Origin: Gadus chalcogrammus
Lineage: Eukaryota > Chordata > Actinopteri > Gadiformes > Gadidae
Assembly: GCF_026213295.1 (NCBI RefSeq)
Contig: NC_079418.1
Span: forward strand, 8,926,511-8,990,510
DNA: 64,000 nucleotides
Direction of reading: 5' to 3'
In this document: positions 1 through 12,843 of the stretch, piece after piece
Layout: every line of letters begins with the position of its first letter
Position numbering within the stretch: the stretch's first letter is position 1
Position numbers and translations under genes: made by a program
Notes under the pieces: generated by a model
The model's input: only the letters and a program-made list of their open reading frames with translations
Databases searched by the model: none
Told to the model about the DNA's origin: nothing

Positions 1-942
1 TTTTGGGGATGGCCACTACCTATTTACCTACTATTCATTCAGACTCATAGCCTACATCCTGACTTGCAGGGGCTGGACTAGCTAACACTGCATATACAGA
101 TTCATGGCCATTCCAACAGCCATTGCTATTTGACCCATCGTTGTTATTCTGATATTGAGACAAATCATGATTACTGTCCTATAGTGTCATTTTTTGTGAG
201 TCTCAATGCCTATTTCAATGCAGTTAGAAATATGGGACAGTTGCTTCATTTTGTTTATATGCTACAGGCCGAAAGACTAAATTAATATGTAACTTACTTG
301 CTCCTTTTAAGTATAACATTGCTTGGGGTTGTCCAATTCCTCCACTGAAAAGGGTGGAAAGTGCTAACAACGATCTATCTCTTCTCTACAGGTAGTTGTG
401 TTGCGCGAATGCTGCTGAGGAAGGTAGCCTATTTGATTGATACGCTGAATTTAGTTAGCGAGCTTACATTGAATTCAACGTGGCCGGCCCCCCTGACTTG
501 GAGGAGGGCTTTATTTCGAATGACTAATAACTAGCCCAGCCCAGCTGACGTTCAGACGCATTTAAATGGTTGCTGGCAGTGACAAGTATATCACACAATT
601 AAACGAGGATAAACGCTATGTATTTTTGTTGATTTATTTTGCATTGATAAAAGGTGGTTAATAGTTGGCAGATATATTCAAGTGAATATTTCACGGAGGG
701 GCGGCGCCCTAGCACCCTCCATTGACCCACCGCCACTGTTGGGAACACCACCCAAACATACTTAGAACCAGGAAGTAATATCCAAGGCCATTCTGAAAAA
801 AATAGGATACTTAAGTAATGATCACATAATTTTTTTATTGTTTGGACTCCCTTTCTAATGTTTTTATCAGTCTATTTGGTTCATGAAGTGTTGTGCTTTG
901 TCTCCAGAAAGAGAGAAGTGTCTTCACGTCACGCTTAAAGCA
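1..942. other. No gene recognised
   Basis: AT-rich sequence with no convincing open frame, splice-bounded exon, RNA gene or delimitable transposon. Confidence 0.5.
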
Positions 943-1520
943 TGATTTCCACCGGGGACGTAAGCGCCGCGGAACGGCTGCGCCGCGGTCACTGCTGCTG
1001 ATCGCTGCCACACTAATCAATGAAACCCTTTCCAACGGGCGTGCCACGCTGCAGCGCTATCATTCCGTAGCCCTTCTATTTTTGACGCGACAGAGTACCT
1101 ATCCGGTCAATTTTCTAAATAAAACACAATACTCAGCTCATGTAGCCTATCACAACTTCACATCAACATTACGTCATGACCGGTGGCACCAGGTCAGCAG
1201 TCAATCAATCAAAGGGTCTCAGAGGGTCGGTAACATGGACGACGAGAGACTGATTGTCGAAGTGGAGCAACATAAAATTATTTATGAAATAAATCATCCT
1301 TTTTATAAGGACAATGTCAGAAAGGACAAAGCCTGGCATTTTATTGCAGTCGTTTTGGGAGTGGAAGGTGAGTACATTAGGTTTAGGATAATCGCGTGAT
1401 CTTGCGTGAATACGGCTGGCTAGCAAGGCAGTGCTACGCTGCCGTAACGCGCACGTTGGAAATTGACGCAGGGCAGAGTTCGCAGCCGTTCCGCGGTACG
1501 TATGTCCCCGGTGGAAATCA
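943..1520 (+). mobile_element. Short TIR element carrying a MADF exon
   Basis: The two ends are inverted repeats of roughly 40 bp. The left end begins TGATTTCCACCGGGGAC and the right end is its reverse complement, and the similarity continues through a CCGCGGAACGGCTGCG block. A single MADF-type exon lies between them. MADF/Myb-SANT genes are the usual second gene of PIF/Harbinger and related transposons, so this is probably an internally deleted copy. No clear target-site duplication was found, so the superfamily is an inference. Confidence 0.6.
1235..1367 (+). pseudogene. First exon of a MADF (Myb/SANT-like) protein
   Basis: An ATG opens 44 codons beginning MDDERLIVEVEQHKIIYEIN and ending just before a consensus GTGAGT donor. 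The acidic start, the aromatic residues and the later segment around KDKAWHFIAVVLG match the N-terminal half of a MADF DNA-binding domain. MADF proteins bind DNA and occur both as host factors and as transposon accessory proteins. No second exon is visible before the right terminal repeat at 1520, so this is a partial gene stranded in a short element. It could still be transcribed from outside. Most likely it is a relic, not a host gene. Confidence 0.55.
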
Positions 1521-2262
1521 GGCTTCCTGAACTAGACTCATGGTGTGTTCCTCAATCCTCTGACGCCAGATTTCCGAGTCAAAAGTCGAAGATCTCCCAG
1601 CTTTCTTGAGGCATTTCTCTGAGGCACGCCCCCTTTTTGTCTTCATCTTTCGGAACTCTGAGAGTACACCGAGAGCAGTGATGACGCTCTCAAAATAATG
1701 TTTACGCCGGTTAAGAGAATTATTTTCTTTGTATTTGTACCACGTTGGTCATTTTTAATGTCGATTTTAAATGCTTTTACACACTTGATGACATTGCTAC
1801 TTTATTCCGGTCACCAATTTATACATTGCATGGTCCTGCTTTGCGTGTATTACATTGTAAAGTTCTGTTGTTTATTTTCGAGCTGGTTTGCTAAAAAGGT
1901 TAATGTAGCTTAACAATAAACAACGATTTGTCAATTTCATGCAATAATCGCAAATTCGAACGGGAACGCTATAAATTCTCAGAGACCGAAAATGACGTAA
2001 AAAGTGCAACTCGGAAGGCTGGCGTCCGAGGTTTCAGGAATTACCGGTATACACACTTTAACATTCTCTCTCTGTCTCTATCTGTATGTCTGTTTGTGAG
2101 AGAGTGAGAGTGAGAGAATGTGATTCTAAAAGTGTGTTACGGCAATCTATTGTGTTGGTAACTTCACTCATAAATCTATCTACAGTTAAGTATGCATTTA
2201 GACAAATACGATCAAATATCAATTTAATATGTGCAACCTTTTATGTGTGGTTGTTCAAGATA
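1521..2262. other. No gene recognised
   Basis: AT-rich DNA with a short GAGA-type stretch near 2095-2120. The open frames are short and lack splice context or family resemblance. Confidence 0.45.
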
Positions 2263-2465
2263 CACTGAAGGCATGATGCCACCATAGGTTTGCAGAGAAC
2301 TATACACAATATGCACACTGAAGGCATGATGCATAGGTTTGCAGAGAACTATTTACGATATGCACACTGAAGGCATGATGCCACGATAGGTTTGCAGAGA
2401 ACTATATACAATATACACACTGAAGGCATGATGCCACCATAGGTTTGCAGAGAACTATATACAAT
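2263..2465. repeat. Minisatellite, about 4 copies of a 49-53 bp unit
   Basis: Four successive copies of a unit starting ACTGAAGGCATGATGC and running through AGGTTTGCAGAGAACTA. The second copy lacks a few bases after GATGC. The divergence between copies is low, so the array is probably young. Confidence 0.85.
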
Positions 2466-3185
2466 ATATTTCATTTCCAATTTTTCTGAATTGGATCGTC
2501 GACTAAAAGGAACTTCTTTGAGAGACGAAACGGAATTGCGCACATTTGCAGCCATGTTGAAATCAGCAAGTGACTTGATCGAAGATATCCCTTCGCGCTC
2601 TTGGCTCAGTTACGTATGACGCAAGCACGTTAGGGCGAGTCCCAAATCCCCATTGAAAATGCATTGAAGGCTCGATTTCCGAAAAAAGTTTTAACATTAG
2701 AGTCCACGGAGAAGGCTTGGGCGATTTTCCACGTCGATGAATTCTCCAATAGAGGCGGGACCATTTGAAACGCGACTTGAATCTGACGATTCTGATTGGA
2801 CAATGACAGATAATAGGTCTAGAACACTGAAAACGACTTTTGCCATGATAGAATAAAAAAAAATATGTATCCTCTTTCTCCCAGTTGGTAGTGCGTAGCC
2901 CAAATCGCCCCTATACACCATCCGCCCCTGGTTGTGACATAATGCACACATTCATATCAGCAGGCCACATTTGTCCTTGCCAGCTAGAGCGGCTTTTTTC
3001 TCATCCTGAGCCTAGAGAGGCATCCAGCTCATACAGGAAGCTATTCATCATGCAGAGTTTACCTCCGGCCACTAGGGGATAGTGTTGTATTGCAGACCGC
3101 TGACCGGCTGAGTTGGCGGTCTACCTTGTTGTGTTCGCTAGCATTGCAGACGTTCCCGTTGCATAGCATGTTGAGCTGCTGGCAT
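2466..3185. other. No gene; sequence left of the Tol2-like insertion
   Basis: Unique-looking sequence with short open frames only. It is continuous with 7176-7380 once the hAT insertion is removed, so it may be leader or LTR-side sequence of the Gypsy element. No matching LTR pair could be found. Confidence 0.35.
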
Positions 3186-3193
3186 GATTCATG

Positions 3194-6100
3194 CAGAGGT
3201 GTATAAAGTACTTGAAAAAAATAACTAAGTAAAAGTATAAGTACCATAACTGAAAATTACTTTGGTAAAAGTTAAAGTCACCTAAAAAAAATGTACTTGA
3301 GTAAAAGTCTTAAAGTAGCTCACATTAAATGTACTTAAGTATCAAAAGTATCTTGTGAAAAAATATACTCAAGTATCAAAAGTACAAGTACAAGTATTTT
3401 ATAGTACGCATGAAAGGAAGCAAAACAACCCAAAATTATTCTCCCCTTGTTTTTTATTTCACTTTTTCAGGTGAATGAAATGTGGTATAGAATACCACTC
3501 AAAAATAAACAATGTCTTTAACATAAGAACCACTTTTTAACTATGTTGGGGGAATCCTCATGAGCTGAGGCACAGTAACACCACACAAACAAACTTTCTG
3601 GTTCAAGTGGAGAAGTTGAACTTGCGGTTCATCCTCAGCAGAAGCTGATTTTCAAAAGTGTCTGCAGCTAGCCGTGCTCTTTTTGGGCTGAAGATGAGAC
3701 CTGCTATGCTGAACAGCCTTTCGCAAGCTGCAGAAGCAGGCAGAGGTGTGTTGAGTTTGACAGACAACTTGAGAACCACAGGAAACGTCTTGAGAATCTT
3801 GATGTCGTCTGTTGAGTAGGCCAGGTACGAATCAAGCTGCTTGGTGGCGCTTGGTGTTTTGTGGGAACTTTTCAGGATGTGGAAGAAGTCTCCCTCATCA
3901 GATGAGCCAGATCCAGCCTCTGCTGAAATAGAAGGATCCTCCAACTGCTCCCTGATGTAGTCCAACCCTGAAACACAGGGAGGGTGACACTAGCATTAGT
4001 ACAGTCACATTTTTATTGGACAAATTTAATTACATTTATGACATTTTCCATAATTCTAAAGGAATAAATAATATTACATTGACAAAAAACACTCAGAAAC
4101 AAAAGGCCAAAATTAGCAACAAAAAAAGAGAGATATAAAGTAGAAAAAAAGTTGTGACAAATTGTGAAAATAACTGATCTACAACCAAGGCAGTTTGAGC
4201 TTGCAGGTGGGCTACACAAAATCAGGGAATAGATAAGGAGAAAAACACAAGTCTTGACTCTGACAATTAGACATCTTAGATATTGGCTCAACCACTATTC
4301 AAAATTAGACTGGTGTATGAAATGAGTAATAAAATAATAAAAAAAATGTAAGGGTGCATTAGATTTGTAATTTAATGGATACAATTTAATTTTATGGATA
4401 TTTTCTTCCTTTTATTTTCTCCATGTTGTCTTACCGTTTTTCAGTGTAGCATCATCTTTGATCCAGGCCGTTTTGAATTTTGGGATGAGAATCGCTGCAG
4501 CAACCAATTCAGGGTCTCTTGACATTTCACCAAAACGGTTCTGGATGCCCACTTGAATGGCTTCAACCAGCGGCTTGCAGTGCTTCAGTGCAATCTTTAT
4601 TTTTTCCAGTTTGCTGCTCAGCAAGGAAATAGTCGGAAGAAGCCATCCCATCTGGACTTCCACTTCTCCTTGGAGGATGTTGATGGACTGGGCAACAGGG
4701 CTCATGGTGGTGTAGTACTCTTTTAGGAAAGTGAGCTCAACTGGATGAAACCTGTTAGGGAGAAAACAAACCACTGTTTTACAATTATGCATGAATATTG
4801 TACCCAAAAAATAAAATAAAAATACATAAATACATAATTCAAACTTACATTGGCACCTTCAATTCTGCACAGATCTCTCTCAAAGCTGGCTCTCCCTTCT
4901 CTCTCAGAATCTTGAGGAGCCTTTCCACAGCCATAAACATTGAGTTCCACCTGGTGGCGTTTGGTCGTAGCAGCTGGAGGGAGCAGGCATCTTCCACAGC
5001 TTCAGCTGCTTGGCAGGATCTTCCACACTTATTCCACAGCCCATAACACTTGCTGAATGTTGAGCGTTGCAGTTTTTTGTATCCATCGTTGGCTGTTGCT
5101 TTTTCAGCATCAACTGTAGACACCAAGTTGAGCAGATGACAAGCACATCGTTGATGTTTCGGAAGCTCAAACTCAAAGCCATCATTCTCAACAAGGATTG
5201 AAGTCATGTCAACAAATTCCACTCCCTCCATCTCATTCCCTTCCTCATCCTCTTTCTCTTCTGCTTCATTATTGTTTTTGTCCACACTAAAAACTTGAAA
5301 AGCCTTCAGGAAGTTGGAGCCATTATCGGTTGTTGTCCTCACAACTTTGTTCCTGATGCCATATTCAGTATGGATGTCATTGAGTGCGGTGGCCAAAACA
5401 TCAAAGGTGTGGGAACCTCTTAGCTGTCTGCAAGCTAGGGCTGCTGATCGTCTAGTTAGGTCTGTAGAGTTCACCCAATGAGCAGTCACACCAAGGAAGC
5501 TCCTTCTCCTAACTGACCAGCAATCTGTAGTGGTGGCGATGTGGTCCACTTTACTCATCTCCTCAGTTAACACGTTTTTCATAGACTTTGCTAAATCTTC
5601 AATCCTTGATCGCAGGGTGACCCGTGTGATGACTTTGGCAGTAGGAAGAAGATCTGTGAGAAGCTCTCTGAAGGCTTCATTCTCGACAGTTGACAATGGC
5701 TGGAGATTGTTGACAACATACTTAACAATGGCCCTGTCAACAGCACTCTGAGATATGGATCGGGTAGCCAGCAACGTGGTCTGTTTGAGGGTGGAGGTCC
5801 CAGCTTCCGAAGCCCTCTTTCTTTTTTGTGAGGTCAGCTGCTCATATTTCTTTAGATGTTGTGGATGTGCTCTCTACATGAAAAACACAAAATTAAAAGA
5901 AATAATAATATTAGTTCAAATGATACTCAAGACATCATTCAACAGTTACCACAATGACAGGTCTGGATTTCTAACCCCTTTCACCCTGATGTCCCGTTTG
6001 TGGGCATGTCCAACATTAATAAAAAAAAAGAAATGTTGCTCAACTGTCAACTATATTTTATCTTTCAAAAATACCAAATAATTTAAAGCTAAAACATCAT

Positions 6101-7167
6101 ACAGGACACTGAGCTTGGATATCTAATTGCTGTACAACAAATACAATTTAAAAAAACAAACACAAAGCTATTTTAATGAACAGCATGCCATTTTACTACA
6201 GTTCCTATGAACAAACAGGCACATTTTCAATAGCCTATTGCTTAACTTCCAAGTTACAGATTTTGTATGATTTATTTGTGTATTTTTCATTAAAAAAACA
6301 AGTGAAGCACTTGATATTAAAAATGTATCATGCAGGAGGAAAACTGCCTCGTTCGAGATGCTAACCCTGTTTATTGACACTCCTGCATAACACTTGTGTG
6401 CATGCGTGCGTGTGTGTGTGGCGTAGGTTTATTTGTCCACGACACCACCACACGTGTGATACGGGCAAGTTGCTAACGTTAGCACATAGCGTTAGCAACT
6501 TGCTACTAGCACGCAACCATGCTAGCACGTCGTTACGTTAGCAACTTGCCTGTAATGTTAGCTAAAACTATGTTTTACACATTTGTATATCCCTCCTGCC
6601 ACATGAAATGACATTGCTTACTTAATGCACTTACTTGGATGTGTTTTTTGAGGTTGGACGGGGAGCTTTTGAAGGCCTTTATTTCGTGGCACTTCGGAAG
6701 GCATAACATGCACTTCATTCGGTAGGAATTTGCCCGCATCCCGAGGTAGCTGAACATACTTTCCAGGTATGACCACGGGTGTCCGTCGTCGACTTCTGTT
6801 GAACTCTGTGCGTCGTCTTCTGTGTCTCCCTCATCCACATGCTCTGCGGCTGCCATGTTTGTAGTGATCTCTCTGCCGCCCCCGCGCGGTGCGCGCATCC
6901 CGTATTTATACCTTCTTCGCGAGAGTACCGTACGTGGTTCTTCTCGTCCTCTCGGAATCTCATGCAGAGACTGTTTTAATTTGTAACGAGTAACGAGGTG
7001 GCAAATGTCAAAGTAACGAAGTAAAAGTATATTATTTAACTTATAAATGTAGTGAAGTAAAAGTAAAAGTCCTGATAAAAAAAAAAACTCAAGTAAAGTA
7101 CAAATCCTCAAAAAAAATACTTAAGTAGTGTAACGAAGTACATCTACTTCGTTACTATACACCTCTG
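3194..7167 (-). mobile_element. Tol2-like hAT transposon, complete
   Basis: The element is 3,974 bp. Both ends carry the perfect 12-bp inverted repeat CAGAGGTGTATA, nearly the same as the known Tol2 end. It is flanked by a perfect 8-bp duplication, GATTCATG, at 3186-3193 and 7168-7175, the hAT signature. The subterminal regions are rich in AAGTA/TACTT motifs, as in Tol2. The only gene inside is a four-exon transposase on the minus strand. Intact ends, perfect duplication and an intact reading frame together suggest recent insertion and possible activity. Confidence 0.95.
3603..6856 (-). CDS. hAT transposase, Tol2-like, four exons
   Basis: Exons on the minus strand are 6856-6635, 5873-4849, 4751-4435 and 3967-3603. 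All introns are GT-AG and phases match, giving 642 codons plus a TGA, against about 649 for Tol2 transposase. Residues about 49-77 form a BED zinc finger (C49, C52, H72, H77) that is split by intron 1. The DDE-type catalytic core has D191 in TTDCWS, D256 in TTDNGSNF and E604 in SAACERLFS. The CACHLLNL and TRWNS motifs of hAT-Ac proteins are present, and the C-terminal hAT dimerisation region follows. The start was chosen at MAAAEH because it lies just before the BED finger; an upstream in-frame ATG exists. The enzyme should cut and paste the element by binding its ends in the nucleus. No frameshift or premature stop was seen. Confidence 0.9.
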
Positions 7168-7175
7168 GATTCATG

Positions 7176-7380
7176 TGAGTCTTTCCTGATTAATACAATT
7201 GTTATTGTTAGATACTTGAGATGCTTATGTGTGTATGCATTTATGTGCATGTAGGAATTACTGTTGTTATAACGTTTGTAGCTTACATTGTTATTGTGTG
7301 TGATTGCTGCAGGACTTCTTCACCTTTGTCATTAAATCCAAACTCTGACATCGAGGAGTGTATTTCTTCATGAAGAAGTC
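7176..7380. other. Leader upstream of the Gypsy ORF
   Basis: AT-rich sequence between the hAT target duplication and the Gypsy start codon. No primer-binding site or LTR boundary could be recognised. Confidence 0.3.
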
Positions 7381-10300
7381 ATGGTTGTCGTTGGATGTAC
7401 TGTTCCCGGCTGCGCTTTCGAGACCGGAGATGTGTCTGAAGCACTCGCCATTGCGCTGTTGACAAATCACGGACTTGTCCATCAGAACCCGCCGGCCCAG
7501 ATCCCGACTACGCATGGTCCGAAACTTGATCGGCCTAAGGTCGATGTTGGCGTGACGATAGAGGAATGGAACGTTTTCATCCATCGCTGGGACGGCTTTC
7601 GCACCGGTTCAGGCGTCGTGGCTGTCCACGCCCCTTTCCAGTTATTTCAGTGCGCTGGGCCTGAACTTGGAGATAGCATGTTGAAGGCCAATCCCAACAT
7701 CACCTCCGGACCCCTGGTGGATCTGATTGCTGCCATGCGTTCACTAACCGTCATTCCGGTTGCCACATGTGTCCTGCGCACCGAGCTGCTTCAGTTGCAC
7801 CAGGAGCGTGATGAAGCATTCCGTGCCTTCACCGCCAGGGTGCGAGGGAAGGCGGAGACATGCGCCTACGTTGCGGTATTCAAGTGTGGCAAGGATGTGG
7901 ACTATACCGACCACATCATCCGTGATGTTCTGATCAACGGGATTTACGACTCAGACATACGCCGCGAGACACTGGGGATACCTGACATTCTGACAAAACC
8001 AGTGAACGATGTAATTGCAGTCGTTGAAAACAAGGAAATGGCCCGCAATGCTCTCCCGTCGTCCACTCTATCAGCCATGTCGTCATTCCAGCGCCTACGG
8101 AGAGCTCTACAGACGGGCCCTGTCCCGACCCCAGCCCCAACAGACAGGGCTAGGCAAGCCTCGTGCCTGGGCTGTAAAAGCACCTTTAAGGTCTTCACGG
8201 AGGGACCTCGCGGTTGGAATACCAAGCCTCACCAGATTTGTGTCGGTTGCTATAGGGCCCGCCGACAGAAGAGGCGTCAACAGCCATCAAACGACGGTCG
8301 GCAGGCTGCCATGGAATCGGTGCCGATCTCCCAGATTTCATCGGTTCAACTCAAAGCACGCCCTGGCCGACGCTGCGGGGGCCGTCGCCGCACTCGGATG
8401 ACACACAGCACTATCGGTGGTCCCACACCCATCAGGCTCGGGCACCACATCTTCTCCAGGGGGGAATGGAGGCGGGCCAAGCTAAGAGACCACCCCCGAG
8501 TCTTAATCACCATCTCGGTCGACTGGTCAGTCGGGCCGCGGGGCAGCATCAACCACCGAGGCTCGGACAATGAGGTGAGCATATCCGCGATCGCAGACAC
8601 TGGCGCACAATCTGATCTGTGGTCTCTTGAGGAGTTCCTCGCCTGCGGATTCTCGCGTGATGACCTGCGTCCTGTTAATCTTAGCCTGTCAGCTGCCAAC
8701 CGCTCCCCCATAGCCATTGAGGGAGCATTCTTCACTAGGCTCTCAACAGCCCCCAGCGACAGTGGTGTTACGTCCTGCCGCTCGATGGTGTACGTGAGCA
8801 GCTCAGTTCGAGCGATGTACCTCTCCTACGAGTCACTGCCTAACCTCGGCCTCTTCCCTGCGGACTTCCCATCAGGTAACAGTGGAGGACCCAGAGACGA
8901 GCATGGCCCTGGCGCACGTGACATACCAATCAAGCCCTTGTTTGTGAATGCTACGAGGTCTGCCGACAGTGGCTGCACAGACCAGGGTAATCCCCAGGAC
9001 GCTCAGTGCTCATGCCACAAGCATACAGCCCCTCCACCACGGCCTCAGGCGTTACCGTTCCCCTGCTCACCGGAGAACAATGGTCGGATGAAAGATTGGC
9101 TACTAGAGAGATACGCCTCATCCACATTCAACACTTGCCCTCATGAGGCTTTGCCTTGCATGGAGGGGCCCCCTATCGAAATGCACGTGGAACCAGCAGC
9201 CACGCCGAAGGCATGCCACACCGCGGCTAATGTGCCTTTGTACTGGCAGCAGAAAGTCTACGACGACCTCCTTCGGGACAAAGCCCTTGGAGTCATTGAA
9301 CGTGTGCCATACGGTGAGCCAGTGACATGGCGCCATCGTATGGTAGTCACAAGGAAGCACGATGGCTCCCCCCGCAGGACCGTGGACCTTTCACCTCTTA
9401 ACAAGTTCTGCCAACGTGAAACCTTCGCCACTGAATCCCCATTCCACCTTGCACGTCGCATCCCAGGGGACACCTGGAAAACCGTCACGGATGCCTGGAA
9501 CGGCTACCATAGTGTGCCCCTGCGTGTGTCGGACCGTCGTCTGACCACCTTTATCACGCCCTTCGGCCGCTGGCGCTACATCAGGGCGCCGCAAGGTTTC
9601 CTGTCATCTGGGGACGGCTACAACCGTCGTTTTGACGCCATCCTCTCGGACTTCTAGCGCAAGGAACGTTGTGTGGATGACACTATCCACTATGACACTG
9701 ACCTGGAACATCACTGGTGGAGGACCATCGACTTCCTGACACGTGTCGGCCAGTCGGGCATTGTGTTGAACCCAGATAAGTTTCAATTTGCGGAGAGATG
9801 CGTAGACTTTGCTGGGTTCAGGGTGTCAGAAGCCACCATAGAGCCGCTTCCGAAGTACTTGGACGCCATCCGGGACTTCCCCACCCCGGACTCCACGACG
9901 GATATCAGAAGCTGGTTTCGCCTGGTCAACCAGGTGGCGAACTACGCCCAGTTGCGCGACGCTATGGCACTATTCAAGCCGTTCCTCAGCCCACGCTGCA
10001 AATTCTCATGGTCCCCTGAATTGGAGGAAGCCTTCCAAACATTCAAACAGGCAATAATTGGGGCCATCCGTGAGGGCGTGGAGATCTACGACATGCGGAA
10101 GCGCGCCTGCCTCCGCCCTGACTGGTCCAACAACTTCCTGCTCCAACAACATTGTAGCTGCACTTCGGGCATACCTGACTGTTGCCCCGGAGGATGGAGG
10201 ATCACCCTCGCCGGTTCGCGGTTCCTATCCTCGGCGGAGCAACGCTATGCGGCCATCGAAGGAGAGGCCCTGGCCGTGGCCTTGGGCCTGGAGCAGACAC

Positions 10301-11796
10301 GATACTTCACGCAAGGATGTGACAACCTCGTCGTGGTCACCGACCACAAGCCCCTTGTGAAGATCTTCGGCGACCGCACACTAGATGAGATAACAAACTC
10401 ACGCCTGTTCAGACTCAAGCAGCGTACCCTCCCATGGCGCTTTGACATTGTGTACCTACCTGGCAAGAGCAACCATGCTGCTGATGCGACTTCGAGGCAT
10501 CCTTCCCTCTCGGGCTCTGCGAACGGCCTCTCATTGGGAGCGCCTAGCGTACCTGACACTGTAGAATCCGCACTTATGGCTTCCATCCGCGACGATGCAC
10601 AAGAACTAGGAGCCATCTCATGGTCCCTTCTCGCACAAGAGACGGCAGCTGATGCGTGCCTCAGCCACCTTCTGTCCCTGATCGAGCATGAGGGTAGGGT
10701 TGATGTTAATGACCCTGCCCTAGCGAGTCTGTCACCAGTCTGTGGGTCAATCTACGCGCAGGATGGCGTCCTCCTATATCACGACCGTGTCGTGGTTCCA
10801 CCGTCCCTCCGTGAAGGAGTCCTTCGGCACCTCCATGCCGCCCACCAAGGAGCTTCTGCAATGGAGCAGCACGCCCGTGCCATAGTCTTCTGGCCCGGGA
10901 TGTCGAGGGACATCCGAGCCACCAGGTATGGATGTACAGACTGTAACCGCAATGCTCCGTCACAGGCATCCACGCCCCCCCTACCATCCTCACCGCCATC
11001 CACACCGTTTGAGGCGGTGTTTGCTGACTTCTTTGATTATGGAGGCCGCCACTACCTGGTTGTCGGTGATCGACTCTCGGGCTGGGTGGAGGTCCTCTGC
11101 TCCACAGCGGGCACTGATCTGGGAGGCTCGGCTGGCTTGGTTCGCCACCTACGCACGTTCTTTGCCACATTTGGCGTGCCGGAGGAACTTTCGAGCGATG
11201 GTGGTCCAGAGTTCAAATCTAGCCATACAGAGGACTTCCTCCGATTATGGCACGTCAGACATCGCGTGTCCTCGGTTGGTTTTCCACAGTCGAATGGGAG
11301 GGCGGAAGTTGCGGTGAAGACTGCTAAGCGTCTTCTGGTGTCCAACACTGGCCCAACTGGCGGTCTTGATCATGATCGTTTTTTGCGTGCCATGTTGCAG
11401 TTGCGCAACACACCTGACCCCGACTGCAACCTCTCACCGGCGCAGATTATATTTGGTCGTCCCCTTCGAGACTCTTTTTCTTTTGTCAACAGGCTAGAAA
11501 AGTTCTCGAACCCTCATATCCGACCGCTCTGACGCCAGGCATGGGCCGCGAAGGAGGACGCCCTTCGGACCCGGATATCCCGCATCACTGAGTCTTTGAG
11601 GGCTCACTCGAGACCACTCCGCCCATTGGTACTTGGTGAGACGGTATTCCTCCAGAATCAGCAGGGCCCGAGTCCACACAAGTGGGATCGGTCAGGGGTC
11701 GTGGTGTAGTCACTGGGTCACGATCAGTATCGGGTTAGGGTTGACGGGTCGGGGCGCCTGACTTTGCGCAACCATTTCAAGAGTTCAAAAAATTGA
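7381..11796 (+). pseudogene. Ty3/Gypsy retrotransposon gag-pol with three in-frame stops
   Basis: A single frame runs through the whole polyprotein and is broken by TAG at 9655, TGA at 11530 and TAG at 11707 before its natural TGA at 11794. In order it shows a gag-like N-terminus, a Cys-pair cluster near codons 260-300 instead of a classic CCHC knuckle, an aspartic protease with DTGA near codon 406, reverse transcriptase with VDDT at 9673-9684, RNase H ending near TDHKPL, and an integrase with an HHCC-like region, then D, D and E in VVGDRLSGW, SSDGGPEF and SNGRAEV. The first stop sits just upstream of the polymerase VDD motif, so the copy cannot make an unbroken product. No frameshift was seen. 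The RNase H start looks a few residues short. No LTRs were found on either side and no envelope gene is present. Confidence 0.9.
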
Positions 11797-11803
11797 ACTT
11801 TTT

Positions 11804-12361
11804 ACGCGAAGTACGCGAGATACGCGTCTGACGATAGCCGCGTTGCCCAATCAGCGTTGAGCTTGACCCGACGTCACTGGCAGAGAGTAGTGAGCTTGGA
11901 CAGAAGCATACGGCCGACATCTTTCTTTATTCTGTGTGGAAATAGTAACATAGTTACGCCATTAAATGCTTTTATGGAAACATTTCTAGCGAGAAATGTG
12001 CATTTTACTTTCATAATGTTCGCTCGGTGAATGTGAAGGATGTTTGGTTTGATAGTTATGACGAAGAGGGAACGCTCCGTTCACTTGCATGGACATTGGA
12101 CTCATCTAGGCGAGTGACGTATGCGCGTATGGCGCGTATGGCGCGTATTGCGCGTATGTGACCATTTTTGACACAAAATGGTCAAGCAACATTTTACGCG
12201 CGTATCTCGCGTAAAAAGTACGCGAGATACGCGTCTGGTGTGGCCGCACCTTTACGCGTGAAACGCGTAATACGCGTATTAAACCAATGGTTCCCTATGG
12301 AAAAAATGGCGATTTTAGACGCGAAGTACGCGAGATACGCGTCTGGTGTGGCCGCACCTTT
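11804..12361. repeat. CG-rich motif repeats (ACGCGAGATACGCGTCTG)
   Basis: The core GTACGCGAGATACGCGTCTG occurs at about 11811-11830, 12218-12237 and 12326-12345. The last two are followed by GTGTGGCCGCACCTTTA, which contains the small palindrome GTGCGGCCACAC. The copies look like terminal or subterminal repeats of a DNA transposon nested in or next to the end of the Gypsy element. Between them, 11981-11999 contains CATTTCTAGCGAGAAATGT, which also occurs in the arms of the 6.8-kb palindrome at 39.5-46.3 kb. Confidence 0.65.
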
Positions 12362-12843
12362 AGTGGCGCCGACAGAAAATTGATACATTTGCTTCAGAAA
12401 ACTTTGTTTGTGTGTGTATATGCAAACTCGAGTTTGCCTGTCCACCAACCGAGTTCATTTGTAACGAGGAGTACTCGAGTAATCGATTCCTCACGCCCAT
12501 CCCTAGTATATACTACACGTGAACACTCCAAAAATAAACAAGACAACACTTTTTGCCGGGATTTATTTGTTTTTATTAGTGGTTTATTAGTTTTTATTAG
12601 CGTGACGAGACGACCGTCACGCAATAAAAAGTTTAAGATCTCGATCATTGAATATTGCCCAATATCCCGAGAAAGCGAACAAATCAAATTGAGCCATCTT
12701 AGGAGGTTTAAGTGTAGCACATACTAATATGTTTTATTTTTTGTTATAATGCACACGTGCATGTAGCAGAAAATGTGCATCAGCGCCCCCTGGGGTCACA
12801 CTTTTCGGTGGGTCGCAGAATTCGGTGTAACACCGACACTTAA
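12362..12843. other. No gene; probable decayed hAT MITE end
   Basis: Near 12470-12506 the sequence ends ATTCCTCACGCCCATCCCTA, typical of the right end of fish hAT MITEs. Its left end was not found. The rest is AT-rich without a convincing exon. Confidence 0.35.

Noticed and set aside
7934..8225. Minus-strand frames inside the Gypsy gag-pol
   Set aside because: They are shadows of the plus-strand coding frame in GC-rich sequence, with no independent support.
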